From: Citrobacter amalonaticus
GTDB taxonomy: Bacteria; Pseudomonadota; Gammaproteobacteria; Enterobacterales; Enterobacteriaceae
Direction of reading: 5' to 3'
DNA: 64,000 bases
NCBI RefSeq assembly: GCF_002918555.1
Contig: NZ_PQMB01000002.1
Location: forward strand, 1,380,409 to 1,444,408
Of this stretch, positions 1-8,974 are shown one piece after another. The position numbers and the translations under genes were made by a program. Each line of letters begins with the position of its first letter. The first letter of the stretch is position 1. The notes below the pieces were generated by a model that was not told the origin of the DNA, did not search any database, and saw nothing but the letters and a program-made list of their open reading frames with translations.

Positions 1-25
1 GACGAGTGCACTGAGGGGAAATGGT

Positions 26-130
26 AGTGAACAGTAGTGAACAGTCGGTGAACACTTCACTTTCAACTGTTCACCCTTTAACTTACTGTATTAAATCTAT
101 TTTTATTTACAGTGAACAGTAGTGAATAGT
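26..130. repeat. Cluster of six decamer iterons (GTGAACAGT type)
   Basis: Five copies lie on the + strand at 26-35, 36-45, 46-55 (CGGTGAACAC), 111-120 and 121-130 (AGTGAATAGT); one inverted copy is ACTGTTCACC at 66-75. Most read AGTGAACAGT. P4 alpha protein binds decamer iterons containing GGTGAACA in ori and crr, so this cluster is most likely the satellite's crr or origin. The AT-rich spacer at 76-110 fits a replication region. The assignment to crr rather than ori is not resolved, because the alpha gene is outside the window. Confidence 0.65.
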
Positions 131-207
131 TATAGTTAAAAAAACAAACAGAGAGAGTGATTTTCCTGCGACCTTTCTCTGGCCAGCCTGCTTTTAAAAG
201 TCCTGTT

Positions 208-225
208 TGTGCCAGAGCTGCCACA
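208..225 (+). promoter_or_regulatory. Delta/Ogr activator site of the late (sid) promoter
   Basis: TGT-N12-ACA is found as TGTGCCAGAGCTGCCACA, an imperfect dyad. Ogr/Delta family activators of P2 and P4 bind such a site centred near -55. That would place the transcription start near 271, just before the sid ribosome binding site (GGAGAG, 285-290). No good -35 box is visible, as expected of an activator-dependent late promoter. Confidence 0.65.
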
Positions 226-297
226 ACTGCAATGAATCGAGATGTTGTGTGAAGAAGGGCAGAATCATTTCATGTTGAACATACGGAGAGCCCGAAC

Positions 298-1041
298 ATG
301 AAACCCGAAACAATCATTTCTGCCCTGCAGAACGTTGCCGCTAAACAGAACGCGGAAAGCGAGAAGCACATCACCGCTAAACTGACCGTATTCACTGCGG
401 CCAGAGACGCCCATGCAGCCAGCATGGAAAAGCTGAAAGAGATTGATACATCAATTGAACGCTGTAAGCAGGAGCGACAGACCGCTCTCAATGAGAGCGC
501 AGAGGCGGAACAGGACTGGCGCAGCCGCTTCCGTACCCTGCGCGGTAATCTCACTCCTGAAATGAAAGCGGAGCACAGCAAGCGTATCGCCAGTCGGGAG
601 CTGGCCGACGAATTCACCGGCCTGATTGCGGAGCTGGAGACTGACCGGAGTCGTGCCATGCTGAATGCCTGCTCCACCGGCAATAAATATCGCTCTGCAC
701 ATGGCGAAGCATTTACCGCTTACGCCGGGGCGGAATGGGTTAAGGCTATCAACGCTGTTCCCGTCGCGCTCATTCGCGCTTTCCTGCTGCGCATTCGAGC
801 CCTGGAAATGAACGGGGAAAGCGCACCGCAATCTGTGGCCATCGGTGAGCTGCGTGATGCCCTCAATCGTCAGGGCAGTCTGTATCACTTCGATATGAAA
901 CAGGAGCCGGTCTTATCCGTGACGGGTATGCAGCGGCCGCAAATTACCGGCGTGGATATGGAACTGTTACGCAGCCCACTTAAGCGAAACATGCTCGCCA
1001 AAAAGCTGGCTGAACATGACGGAACTAAGGCGGGGGTATAA
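298..1041 (+). CDS. sid: P4-type capsid size determination protein Sid
   Basis: 247 residues, close to P4 Sid (244). In P4, Sid forms an external scaffold that forces the helper P2 capsid protein into a small T=4 shell, so the satellite genome is packaged and the helper genome is excluded. The sequence is almost wholly helical and rich in charged residues, with coiled-coil-like stretches around residues 15-95. The C-terminal part resembles the Sid C-terminus, with EPVLSVTG near residue 204 (P4 has EPVLRLTG). The ATG follows GGAGAG by seven bases. It is first in a late operon with delta and psu. Divergent from P4 Sid, so it may match a different helper. Confidence 0.8.
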   Translation: MKPETIISALQNVAAKQNAESEKHITAKLTVFTAARDAHAASMEKLKEIDTSIERCKQERQTALNESAEAEQDWRSRFRTLRGNLTPEMKAEHSKRIASRELADEFTGLIAELETDRSRAMLNACSTGNKYRSAHGEAFTAYAGAEWVKAINAVPVALIRAFLLRIRALEMNGESAPQSVAIGELRDALNRQGSLYHFDMKQEPVLSVTGMQRPQITGVDMELLRSPLKRNMLAKKLAEHDGTKAGV

Positions 1042-1043
1042 GT

Positions 1044-1262
1044 ATGTTTCACTGTCCGTTCTGCAAAACCAGCGCGCACGCCCGCACCAGTCGTTATCTG
1101 TCTGAGAACGTCAAACAGCGCTATCACCAGTGCGTGAATATCGAATGCTCGGCAACTTTCCGCACGCTTGAATCTGTTGACGGGATTATCTGTTCACCGC
1201 CGACAGAGCTGGTCACCACCGAATCTGCACAGGCAGCCACCGTTAACCGTGCTGGCGCTTAA
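1044..1262 (+). CDS. Ogr/Delta-family zinc-finger late transcription activator
   Basis: 72 residues with the Ogr family zinc site C4-x2-C7-x22-C30-x4-C35. P2 Ogr and P4 Delta use this single finger to bind late promoters and contact the RNA polymerase alpha subunit. Here it would activate its own sid promoter and probably helper late genes. The length equals P2 Ogr. P4 Delta itself is a tandem of two such domains, so this satellite carries a single-domain version. It starts two bases after the sid stop codon, between sid and psu, exactly the P4 position of delta. Confidence 0.88.
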   Translation: MFHCPFCKTSAHARTSRYLSENVKQRYHQCVNIECSATFRTLESVDGIICSPPTELVTTESAQAATVNRAGA

Positions 1263-1276
1263 CAGGAGAAATTAAC

Positions 1277-1831
1277 GTGACCACATTGACGCTACAGAAA
1301 GCCTTTGAGGCCTGCCAGGCAAACAATTCAACCTGGCTGCAACGCAGGGAAGAACTGACGCAGGTCGAACAGACATACCGCGAACAGCTTGCCGGTGACG
1401 GGCAGAGCCTGCAAAGGCTGCGTGAGATTATCGGGGTGAAAAAATGGGAAATTAATCAGGCTGCCGGTCGCTATATTCGGTCGCATGAGGAGGTGCAGCG
1501 CATCAGCATCCGTAACCGGTTGAATGATTTTATGCAGGCACACGGCGCGGAGCTGGCCGCCGCCCTTGCACCCGAGCTGATGAATTATTCCGGGCAACAC
1601 CCCGCCGTTCAGGATTGCGCCATGAAGCACTCGGTCGGTTATCTGCGTGAGGCACTCAATGTCTGGCTGGCCAATGGTGAAAAAATTAATTATGCCGCAC
1701 AGGATAATGACATTTTGACGGCCATCGGATTCAGGCCTGACGCGGCTTCGCGGGATGATAATCGTGAAAAATTCACGCCTGCACAAAACCAGAATTACGT
1801 CCGAAAACGCGCGGAACTGGCCGCACAGTAG
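1277..1831 (+). CDS. psu: Psu: polarity suppression / capsid decoration protein
   Basis: 184 residues closely similar to P4 Psu, including AAGRYIRSHE near residue 60 and the C-terminal REKFTPAQN. P4 Psu inhibits Rho, so it suppresses transcriptional polarity, and it also decorates and stabilises the small capsid. All-helical with a long N-terminal coiled coil. The start is GTG at 1277, eight bases after AGGAG. It is the last gene of the sid-delta-psu operon; downstream lie only the cos region and then the convergent SIR2 gene. Confidence 0.92.
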   Translation: MTTLTLQKAFEACQANNSTWLQRREELTQVEQTYREQLAGDGQSLQRLREIIGVKKWEINQAAGRYIRSHEEVQRISIRNRLNDFMQAHGAELAAALAPELMNYSGQHPAVQDCAMKHSVGYLREALNVWLANGEKINYAAQDNDILTAIGFRPDAASRDDNREKFTPAQNQNYVRKRAELAAQ

Positions 1832-2003
1832 GCCGCTCAAAAATTCCCGAAAATCTCGCCATTTTTCCGTAAAAAAGCCATGCATCATAAGGTGCGTGGT
1901 TTTGCATGTGTTTTACCAGCACTGAATCCCCCGTCAGCGCCAGCACTGGCGCGCCCTGAGACGGGTCATGCACCTGCATTAAAAGCGACCCTTTAAGCGG
2001 GCA

Positions 2004-2022
2004 GGCGTGGCGGGGAGAGCAT
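2004..2022 (+). other. P2/P4-type cos site (packaging end)
   Basis: GGCGTGGCGGGGAGAGCAT matches the 19-base P2/P4 cohesive end (GGCGAGGCGGGGAAAGCAC, from memory) at 16 of 19 positions. It sits between psu and the cargo gene, the same place as in P4. The flanks are GC-rich with short dyads (for example GCGCGC at 2024). Helper terminase would cut here. The three differences may reduce or retune recognition. Confidence 0.75.
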
Positions 2023-2070
2023 TGCGCGCTAGCACTAAGAAAGAATTTAATTTTCTCTTTTTAATGCTTG

Positions 2071-4797
2071 TTATGAGATCTCAAATTTCTTAGTAATACT
2101 CTCTATTTTACTAAGAGCAGGTAAATAATCTTTCATGCCTTTTTTCTCGACCAAGAACCTCAAAACATCCTCATATGCAAGAGCTTCTGTTGAATATTTA
2201 TACTTACTAAATTGTCCCATTGAATTTTCAGCATCTTTGGCAAGTGATGAATCAGCCGGTGCGATCCCAGATGCCATTAAAAATAATCCAAGCCGTAATT
2301 TTTTATTAGGATTCAGTTTTGATAATGGAATTGATTTGACATATTCAACAAGTATATTTTTTACTGGAGCGTTAGCAATCAAATGTAACTCATATATAAT
2401 AGTTTCCACAGAGCGAGCTTTATCATCATCTTTCATGTTTGATAATTGCATCACTAATGCTTTTGCCATATCTTTATCTTTATACGTTATTTTTAATTCT
2501 TTAGCGACCAAGAAAATATTTTGAACTCCTTTTGTTATAAACGCTATTCTTTCGGAGCCATTTATTCTCCCCTCAGCTAATTTAGCAACTATCAATATAA
2601 CCACTTTTTCTACGAAATCCTTATTATATTCTAATAGCAGTCTATTAAAACCTAAAGTAATGAAATCGTCTATAGCCTCAATTAGCTGGATAGAGTTAGC
2701 ATTGTGGCTTAGCAACTTAATAACCATGTCGTAAACAATGCTTTTATGGTTTTCAATTTCATTTGAATTCGAAATTAAAAACAACAGCTTAACAATATAA
2801 TCATCACTCTTACTGTAAAATTTATTGTCAGTAATATACGACTCTGTTAAATTTATAAAAACACGATCTACTAACCATCGAGCATCATCATCACATACAT
2901 CTAATGACAAGTAGCTCCTGTTTCTGATATTTTTAAAGTATTCACGTAGTTTTTTGATTTCAATATACTTTATGCAGGAAAACAACTCTTCCTTTTTCAA
3001 AGTTATTCTATCTTCTTTCTTTTGCTTAGTGATAATTATCTGGATAAATTTATTAATGGCATATCGAAACTCTTTATATACGTCAATCAAGAATCCATTC
3101 TTCATTACAAAATTAACTAAATTCATATGCAAAAATTCAGGTTTAAATTCCTCTGAATCCCAAGAGAACAAGCTATTACTATTTTTCCTATCCTTAGCTT
3201 TTACCAGAAGTGAGTCAATAGTATAATTAAAATTGAAGAGATAATTGAAATTAACTAACTCTAAAACCATCGACACTGAACGCCTTATTTTTCTAGGAAA
3301 TCCTTCAAAAATCTCAAGAATATTATTCGACTCGATTTCATTATATTTATCATTCGTCGAAAAACCATATTTCAACTGATGCAGGATAACATTTTGATTA
3401 AAGAGGGTAAGCAGAAGTGAAGCATAATTTTTAAGTTTTAGATCATAAGATATAAGATCTTCTGATGCCATGTATGCTAATTCATTGTGTCCATTTTGAT
3501 AGAATACATATGGATCAATGCGGTCATATGTAAGGTTAATTGATGACCTGCCTTTTCTAGTATAATCAAATTCCTTTTCATAGTTAAAATCAAAATGAAT
3601 ATTACTCAATTCACTATCATTGCCCTCACTAAACACTACAGCATTTTCTTTCTTTTCATCTATAATTATCCCACTTATATCTGCCTTTTTTAATATATTA
3701 AAAATAGGTTCTAACTTATTAGTAATGGATTTATTTTCTTTTTCGTCATTGTTTTTTACAACCATCACAAATTGTGAGTAAATACTTCTCAAACTTTCAT
3801 TAAAATCAATCGTTACTTCTTTATTATAAAAATACAAAAATGCGCGAGGTTTACCATCCGTGTTGGTGTAAATCAAACCACAATTAGTCAAACTTTTGAT
3901 CACCTGCTCTGCAAGTATTCCCTCAAGTGTATTTAGGGGCAACAATCTATTATGAACTTGCTTAATTATATTGTTAGGCGAAACATTGGAGATATTTTTG
4001 TTTTTAATTAACAGCAAAAAATTATATAACTGACTGGTATAGTAATTATTGAAGTGATCTACCGCAGATTTATCATCTAATACTATGGTTGTAATCCCAT
4101 GACTTAGCAAATATTTAGATTGAGCAGGATCTGCTTTGAAAACCACTAAGAACATTGGTGGCCTAACATTTGAATGATTCTGAGTCCATTTGATAATTTG
4201 CTTAATATCAAAATCATTATAAGAGTACCCAAGAAACAAGACGGTATGTGTAGATAAAATGCTCTTAATATAATTTGAAACTAATGGGAAGTTAAATTCG
4301 TAGTTTATATAGTCATCTTCTTTGAACACGATGTTATGATTTGAGAAATCTCCGTGCATTTTAATTAATTTTTTATCTAAACTAGATTTCATTAGATCTT
4401 TATCGCTTGCGACTAAACCATAAATATAAGCATTATCACGAATAACACTTTCAAGTATACAATCCCAATTTGTTGTTATGACGACATGAGGGTTAACTTC
4501 AAAAATCAGCTTATGTATTTTTGAAGGAGGTATATCTGAAGGGAAAAATGACTTTATTTTTTTATAATACAAGTGCTCCCCGAACTCTAAGAAATATAAT
4601 TGCGCAACTTTTAAGTAGTCAACTTCATAATCAATATTTAACTCTGTTTTTAACTCTTCAATTAGATCGCCCCAGCTGGGTAATTTAATTATTTCATTTT
4701 CAGACGATTTTGAAACGCCAGCACCAACAAATATTGCAAGTGAATCTTCATCAACAGCATTTAAGATAGTATCAATGTGTTTATTGTTTATGCTCAT
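2071..4797 (-). CDS. SIR2-domain protein, probable defence-associated sirtuin
   Basis: 908 residues from ATG at 4797. The N-terminal 250 residues form a SIR2/NADase-like Rossmann domain with GAGVS at 25-29, TTNWD at 108-112, the catalytic-type H148-G149 and GYSYND at 190-195. The remaining 650 residues are helical, lysine- and asparagine-rich, and match no family I can name. SIR2 enzymes in DSR- and Thoeris-type systems deplete NAD+ on phage sensing; that function here is inference. The ATG overlaps the integrase TGA (ATGA), so the two are translationally coupled. Base composition is much more AT-rich than its neighbours, a sign of recent acquisition. It sits in the int-psu cargo position known to hold anti-phage genes in P4 satellites. 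Confidence 0.8.
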   Translation of the reverse strand: MSINNKHIDTILNAVDEDSLAIFVGAGVSKSSENEIIKLPSWGDLIEELKTELNIDYEVDYLKVAQLYFLEFGEHLYYKKIKSFFPSDIPPSKIHKLIFEVNPHVVITTNWDCILESVIRDNAYIYGLVASDKDLMKSSLDKKLIKMHGDFSNHNIVFKEDDYINYEFNFPLVSNYIKSILSTHTVLFLGYSYNDFDIKQIIKWTQNHSNVRPPMFLVVFKADPAQSKYLLSHGITTIVLDDKSAVDHFNNYYTSQLYNFLLLIKNKNISNVSPNNIIKQVHNRLLPLNTLEGILAEQVIKSLTNCGLIYTNTDGKPRAFLYFYNKEVTIDFNESLRSIYSQFVMVVKNNDEKENKSITNKLEPIFNILKKADISGIIIDEKKENAVVFSEGNDSELSNIHFDFNYEKEFDYTRKGRSSINLTYDRIDPYVFYQNGHNELAYMASEDLISYDLKLKNYASLLLTLFNQNVILHQLKYGFSTNDKYNEIESNNILEIFEGFPRKIRRSVSMVLELVNFNYLFNFNYTIDSLLVKAKDRKNSNSLFSWDSEEFKPEFLHMNLVNFVMKNGFLIDVYKEFRYAINKFIQIIITKQKKEDRITLKKEELFSCIKYIEIKKLREYFKNIRNRSYLSLDVCDDDARWLVDRVFINLTESYITDNKFYSKSDDYIVKLLFLISNSNEIENHKSIVYDMVIKLLSHNANSIQLIEAIDDFITLGFNRLLLEYNKDFVEKVVILIVAKLAEGRINGSERIAFITKGVQNIFLVAKELKITYKDKDMAKALVMQLSNMKDDDKARSVETIIYELHLIANAPVKNILVEYVKSIPLSKLNPNKKLRLGLFLMASGIAPADSSLAKDAENSMGQFSKYKYSTEALAYEDVLRFLVEKKGMKDYLPALSKIESITKKFEIS

Positions 4798-5966
4798 TTT
4801 ACATTCCATAAATAGTCGGAATACCATTGCAACATATTTGCACGCCTCTCAATATATAAAGCGTGGTTGTATGTTCCACGTATACTATTCTTATCAACGT
4901 GCGCTAGTTGGGTTTCAATCCATACTGAATCAAAACCTTTTTCATGTAACAACGTGGACATCATATGTCTAAATCCATGTCCTGTTAGCTTTCCATCATA
5001 ACCTAAGCGTTTGATAGTTTGGTTAATGCTTGCTTCACTCATAGGTTTGTTCGGATCGTTCCGTCCTGGAAAAACATAACGATAGTTCCCTGACATGATC
5101 TTGAGTTCATTGAGTAAATCTAACGCTTGAGTCGACAATGGTACAAGGTGCGCCCTACGCATTTTCATCCTTTCAGCAGGAATTTCCCAAATAGCGTTAT
5201 CCAGATCAAATTCTTGCCATAATGCCGCACGTAATTCGATGGTTCTCACGCCCGTAATCATCAGTAATTTCGTGGCTATCTGAACCAGCTTACTCCCTGT
5301 GTAACTGTCTAAAGCACGCAGAAAATCAGGTATCTCATCAGCTTTTAGGAACGGGAAATGATTGGATTGATGTACTTCAAGAGCACTGGAGAGATCTGCT
5401 GCAGGATTAAATTCAGCCCTTCCTGTAGCAATGGCATAGCGGAAAACTTCTGAGCATCGCTGCCGAACTTTGCGCATTTTTTCTAATGCACCGCGCTTTT
5501 CGATTTTACGCAGCACATTAAGCAGTTCTAGCGGTTTGATTTCGCCTACAGGTCTCGTACCCACGTAAGGAAAAATATCGTTCTGAAACGCTTCCATGAT
5601 GTCAGAAGCATATCCTTCCGACCATTTGGCAGACTTCATTTGATGCCACTCCGTCGCTATCTTTTCGAACGCGCTTTCAGACTCGGTTTGCAGAGCAATC
5701 TTCTGCTCTTTTCGAACCTCACTCGGATTCTTTCCTTCGGCTACCAGTTTTCGGGCATCGTCGCGACGAGAACGCGCATCGGCAAGTGTGATCGTCGGGT
5801 ACACACCCAGCGAGATCATTTTGGGTTTACCGGCAAAACGATAGCGGAACCGCCAACTCTTGCTTCCATTAGGTTCTATAAGCAATGAAAGCCCTTGCCC
5901 ATCGCCAAGTGTATAGGCTTTAGTTTCAGGTTTAGCGCGACGAATCTGCATATCGTTTAAAGGCAT
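4794..5966 (-). CDS. int: P4-family tyrosine integrase
   Basis: 390 residues. An N-terminal arm-binding domain of the DUF4102 type (residues 5-90, DMQIRRAKPETKAYTLGDG) precedes a core-binding helical domain (95-200) and the catalytic domain. Catalytic residues visible are R241 (TGVRTIELR), H330 and R333 (HGFRH), H356 (QLAHVDKN) and nucleophile Y366 (GTYNHAL). It would integrate the satellite at the adjacent thrW 3' end. I chose the ATG at 5966 because the family starts with a similar M-x-L-[ND]-D sequence; an upstream in-frame start at 6017 is possible. Its stop codon overlaps the SIR2 gene start. Confidence 0.93.
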   Translation of the reverse strand: MPLNDMQIRRAKPETKAYTLGDGQGLSLLIEPNGSKSWRFRYRFAGKPKMISLGVYPTITLADARSRRDDARKLVAEGKNPSEVRKEQKIALQTESESAFEKIATEWHQMKSAKWSEGYASDIMEAFQNDIFPYVGTRPVGEIKPLELLNVLRKIEKRGALEKMRKVRQRCSEVFRYAIATGRAEFNPAADLSSALEVHQSNHFPFLKADEIPDFLRALDSYTGSKLVQIATKLLMITGVRTIELRAALWQEFDLDNAIWEIPAERMKMRRAHLVPLSTQALDLLNELKIMSGNYRYVFPGRNDPNKPMSEASINQTIKRLGYDGKLTGHGFRHMMSTLLHEKGFDSVWIETQLAHVDKNSIRGTYNHALYIERRANMLQWYSDYLWNVK

Positions 5967-6043
5967 GTGTATAGGAATCCAGACCGAACAGGAACATATA
6001 CACAATCCTATACACATTCAGTACCGGATTCTACTGGATGATT

Positions 6044-6114
6044 ACGGACTACTATGGACTAAAAAGAAGAAAAACCGTTATAAATCAGATTGTTTATGGA
6101 CTAATACGGACGCT
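6044..6114. repeat. A[C/T]GGACTA repeats before int
   Basis: ACGGACTA (6044-6051), ATGGACTA (6054-6061), ATGGACTA (6096-6103) and a partial ACGGACGC (6107-6114) lie in two pairs between int and the tRNA. Spacing of about one turn within each pair suggests arm-type integrase or excisionase binding sites. This is inference from position and repetition only. Confidence 0.4.
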
Positions 6115-6128
6115 TAAGGAAGTTGAGA

Positions 6129-6165
6129 TGGTGCCGATAATAGGAGTCGAACCTACGACCTTCGC
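6129..6165 (-). other. Probable attachment site in the thrW 3' end
   Basis: The 3' part of the tRNA (T-arm, acceptor strand and CCA) faces the integrase and remains intact. P4-family integrases recombine within such 3' ends. The exact crossover core cannot be defined, because the other junction lies outside the window. Confidence 0.5.
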
Positions 6166-6204
6166 ATTACGAATGCGCTGCTCTACCAACTGAGCTATAT
6201 CGGC
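6129..6204 (-). tRNA. thrW: tRNA-Thr, anticodon CGU (thrW)
   Basis: 76 bases. The acceptor stem pairs GCCGATA with TATCGGC, followed by A and an encoded CCA. The D-arm reads GCTCAGTTGGTAGAGC, the anticodon loop TTCGTAA carries CGU, and the T-loop GTTCGACTCC is canonical. CGU reads the ACG threonine codon. In K-12, thrW lies downstream of proA in the same order and is a prophage (CP4-6) integration site. Confidence 0.97.
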
Positions 6205-6256
6205 CCTGAAAGGACATGCCCACGAACGTGAACACAGGGCAGAAGGTTAAAACTAA

Positions 6257-6311
6257 CCGAGTGATGCGTCAATAGCCTTGCGAATCAAGTGGCTGATTTT
6301 GCATCACTCGG
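6257..6311 (-). terminator. Inverted repeat after proA, possible terminator
   Basis: CCGAGTGATGC (6257-6267) and GCATCACTCGG (6301-6311) form a perfect 11-bp stem with a 33-base loop just after the proA stop codon. There is no clear U-tract, so it may instead stabilise the proBA mRNA or mark a processing site ahead of thrW. Confidence 0.4.
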
Positions 6312-6317
6312 GTTCAA

Positions 6318-7571
6318 TTACGCACGAATGGTATCGTCACCAAAGCCGATCCACTTATAAGTGGTCAGCGCTTCCAGCCCCATCGGGCCGCGCGCGTGTA
6401 ACTTCTGAGTACTCACCGCCACTTCCGCACCAAGCCCAAACTGCCCACCATCGGTAAAACGGGTCGAGGCGTTAACGTACACGGCGGACGAATCCACTTC
6501 ATTGACGAAACGATCGGCATTGCGCAGGGTGCGGGTCAGAATCGCATCGGAATGCTGAGTGCCGTGTGCACGAATATGTGCAATAGCGTCATCCAGATCG
6601 GCCACGATTTTGACGTTCAGATCCAACGACAGGAACTCGTCGTCGTACTCTTCCGCTTTAACCGCTACCACATTTGCTGGTCCTGCTTTCAGCAGAGCCA
6701 GGGCGGCGTCGTCAGCATGCAGCGTCACGCCGCTTTGTGCCATCTGCTGGCTCAACGCAGGCAGAAAACGTGCGGCAATATCCTGATGTACCAGCAGTGT
6801 TTCCACCGTATTGCAGGTACTCGGACGCTGGGTCTTCGCGTTAACGATAATCTTCAACGCCGGAGCAATCTCCGCACTGTCATCAACAAAGATATGACAG
6901 ACACCAATCCCGCCGGTAATCACCGGAATCGTCGACTGCTCGCGACACAGCTTATGCAAACCTGCGCCACCGCGCGGGATCAACATATCGATGTATTTAT
7001 CCATACGCAGCATCTCGTTCACCAGCGCACGATCCGGGCTATCAATCGCCTGGACAGCAGCCGCAGGTAAACCGCAGGCTTCCAGCGCCTGCTGAATCAC
7101 GCGCACGGTTGCGGCATTGGTGCGATACGTCTCTTTGCCACCGCGCAGAATCGCCGCGTTGCCGGTCTTCAGACACAGAGAGGCTACGTCGACAGTCACG
7201 TTAGGGCGCGCTTCATAAATCACACCAATCACACCCAGCGGCACGCGACGACGCTCCAGACGCAGTCCACTGTCCAGCAGACCGCCATCGATCACCTGGC
7301 CGACCGGATCGGCCAGGTTACAGACCTGACGAACGTCGTCAGCAATCGCTTTCAGACGCGCAGGTGTCAGCGCCAGACGATCCAGCATCGCGTCGCTCAG
7401 GCCATTCTCACGCGCGTTCGCAACGTCCTGTGCGTTCGCACTCAGGATGCTTTCGGTTTGTGCTTCCAGTTCCTCAGCTATTTTTTCCAGCACGCGATTC
7501 TTTTCACGGCTGGAGAGCAGCGCCAGCTTATACGACGCGGCTTTGGCAGCAATGCCCATTTGTTCCAGCAT
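6318..7571 (-). CDS. proA: Gamma-glutamyl phosphate reductase ProA
   Basis: 417 residues, the usual length. It reduces gamma-glutamyl phosphate with NADPH to glutamate semialdehyde, the second step of proline synthesis in the cytoplasm. It belongs to the aldehyde dehydrogenase superfamily; the catalytic cysteine lies in the [13 protein letters not shown] segment (about residue 255) and the C-terminal [13 protein letters not shown] is family-typical. It starts 11 bases after the proB stop, so the two form the proBA operon. The ATG is preceded by AAGGAGCAG. Confidence 0.98.
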   Translation of the reverse strand: MLEQMGIAAKAASYKLALLSSREKNRVLEKIAEELEAQTESILSANAQDVANARENGLSDAMLDRLALTPARLKAIADDVRQVCNLADPVGQVIDGGLLDSGLRLERRRVPLGVIGVIYEARPNVTVDVASLCLKTGNAAILRGGKETYRTNAATVRVIQQALEACGLPAAAVQAIDSPDRALVNEMLRMDKYIDMLIPRGGAGLHKLCREQSTIPVITGGIGVCHIFVDDSAEIAPALKIIVNAKTQRPSTCNTVETLLVHQDIAARFLPALSQQMAQSGVTLHADDAALALLKAGPANVVAVKAEEYDDEFLSLDLNVKIVADLDDAIAHIRAHGTQHSDAILTRTLRNADRFVNEVDSSAVYVNASTRFTDGGQFGLGAEVAVSTQKLHARGPMGLEALTTYKWIGFGDDTIRA

Positions 7572-7582
7572 ATGCCTGCTCC

Positions 7583-8686
7583 TTAACGGGTAATCATGTC
7601 ATCGCGATGGACGGCAACCGGGCCATATTCATAACCCAGAATCGCGTCAATCTGCTGAGAGTGGTGTCCGGCAATACGGCGTAGCGCGTCACTGTTATAG
7701 CGGCTTACGCCGTGGGCAATGTCGCGCCCTTCCAGGTTACAGATGCGAATCACTTCACCACGGGAGAAATTGCCTGTCACGCTTTTAATGCCTTTTGGTA
7801 ACAATGAACTGCCGCGCTCCAGAATGGCGGAGGTGGCCCCTTCATCTACGGTGATTTCACCGGCAGGCGGCGCGCCGAAGATCCAGCGTTTACGGTTCTC
7901 CAGCGGAGAGGCCTGAGCGTGGAAACGCGTGCCGACGGAAACCCCTTCCATAACATCGCCAATCACCCCAGGCTTGCTGCCTGCGGCAATGATGGTGTCG
8001 ATGCCGGCGCGACAGGCAACATCGGCAGCCTGCAGTTTAGTGCCCATCCCGCCCGTGCCCAGGCCGGACACGCTGTCACCTGCAACAGAACGCAGCGCGT
8101 CGTCAATACCATAGACATCTTTAATAAGCTCTGCCTGCGGGTTCGTACGTGGGTCGGCGGTGAACAGCCCCTGCTGATCGGTCAGCAGCAGCAGCTTATC
8201 CGCCCCCGCCAGAATCGCGGCCAGCGCAGAAAGGTTGTCGTTATCACCCACCTTGATTTCAGCAGTGGCAACGGCATCGTTTTCATTAATCACCGGGACA
8301 ATATTGTTATCCAGTAGCGCACGCAACGTATCGCGGGCATTAAGGAAGCGTTCTCTGTCTTCCATATCCGCACGCGTTAGCAGCATCTGACCGACATGAA
8401 TACCATAGATCGAAAACAGCTGTTCCCACAGTTGGATCAGTCGGCTCTGCCCTACCGCGGCCAGTAATTGCTTGGAGGCGATGGTGGCCGGAAGTTCCGG
8501 ATAGCCCAGATGCTCGCGACCAGCGGCAATCGCCCCGGAAGTCACGATAACAATACGATGTCCTGCGGCGTGAAGCTGCGCGCACTGACGAACAAGTTCT
8601 ACAATGTGGGCACGGTTCAGGCGGCGCGATCCGCCCGTTAGCACACTGGTGCCGAGTTTTACCACCAGCGTCTGGCTGTCACTCAT
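7583..8686 (-). CDS. proB: Glutamate 5-kinase ProB
   Basis: 367 residues from ATG at 8686 ([19 protein letters not shown]), the E. coli length; the reading frame is open further upstream but this start matches the family. It phosphorylates glutamate and is feedback-inhibited by proline. The amino-acid kinase domain spans residues 1-250 with KLGTS near residue 10; the C-terminal PUA domain (about 275-355) includes [10 protein letters not shown]. First gene of the proBA operon, divergent from phoE. Confidence 0.97.
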   Translation of the reverse strand: MSDSQTLVVKLGTSVLTGGSRRLNRAHIVELVRQCAQLHAAGHRIVIVTSGAIAAGREHLGYPELPATIASKQLLAAVGQSRLIQLWEQLFSIYGIHVGQMLLTRADMEDRERFLNARDTLRALLDNNIVPVINENDAVATAEIKVGDNDNLSALAAILAGADKLLLLTDQQGLFTADPRTNPQAELIKDVYGIDDALRSVAGDSVSGLGTGGMGTKLQAADVACRAGIDTIIAAGSKPGVIGDVMEGVSVGTRFHAQASPLENRKRWIFGAPPAGEITVDEGATSAILERGSSLLPKGIKSVTGNFSRGEVIRICNLEGRDIAHGVSRYNSDALRRIAGHHSQQIDAILGYEYGPVAVHRDDMITR

Positions 8687-8873
8687 GATTCTCTGCCGTT
8701 CAAAATTAGGGAAATGATACCAAACGAACGTTTTAACAGGACTGGCTCCGGTTGCCAACAACCAGCGCACAAAGCTTGAAACTTTATTGCGCAGGATCAG
8801 CAAGCGTAGCGGCAGTTTTTGACGCTTTTATTACTGAAATAAAAAATCATTCTTTTTTAAAATTATTCTTACT

Positions 8874-8906
8874 TTGTCATAAAACCTTCACCCCAGAACG
8901 ATAAAA
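8874..8906 (+). promoter_or_regulatory. Pho box and -10 element of phoE
   Basis: TTGTCATAAAACCTTCAC (8874-8891) matches the 18-base PhoB consensus (CTGTCATAAATCTGTCAC) at 14 positions. It replaces the -35 box, and GATAAAA (8900-8906) follows at promoter spacing. PhoB activation under phosphate limitation is the known control of phoE. Confidence 0.75.
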
Positions 8907-8974
8907 ACCCTCCTGTCTTTTAACGGGGATCGCACCCAGTGAATATTAGCGCGTACTTTAAATCAGGAACGAAA

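Larger units (their letters stand above)
1..6131. mobile_element. P4-type phage satellite, right part (left end outside window)
   Basis: The stretch contains the diagnostic P4 order sid, delta, psu, cos, cargo gene, integrase, next to tRNA-Thr. Psu and Sid resemble the P4 proteins by recall, and the cos sequence differs from the P2/P4 cohesive end at three of 19 positions. The integrase lies against the 3' end of thrW, a known enterobacterial integration site. The alpha primase/helicase, cI and the second attachment site would lie left of base 1, so only one end is visible. The boundary at the tRNA 3' end is inferred from how tyrosine integrases of this family use tRNA genes. Confidence 0.88.

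Noticed and set aside
26..130. Iteron cluster considered as a CRISPR array
   Set aside because: Repeats are 10 bases, partly inverted and without regular spacers. They fit replication iterons.
1328..1888. 186-codon minus-strand frame opposite psu
   Set aside because: It is an antisense shadow of psu, which is clearly homologous to P4 Psu.
2954..3226. Short + strand frame opposite the SIR2 gene
   Set aside because: Antisense open frames are common by chance in such sequence; no start signal.
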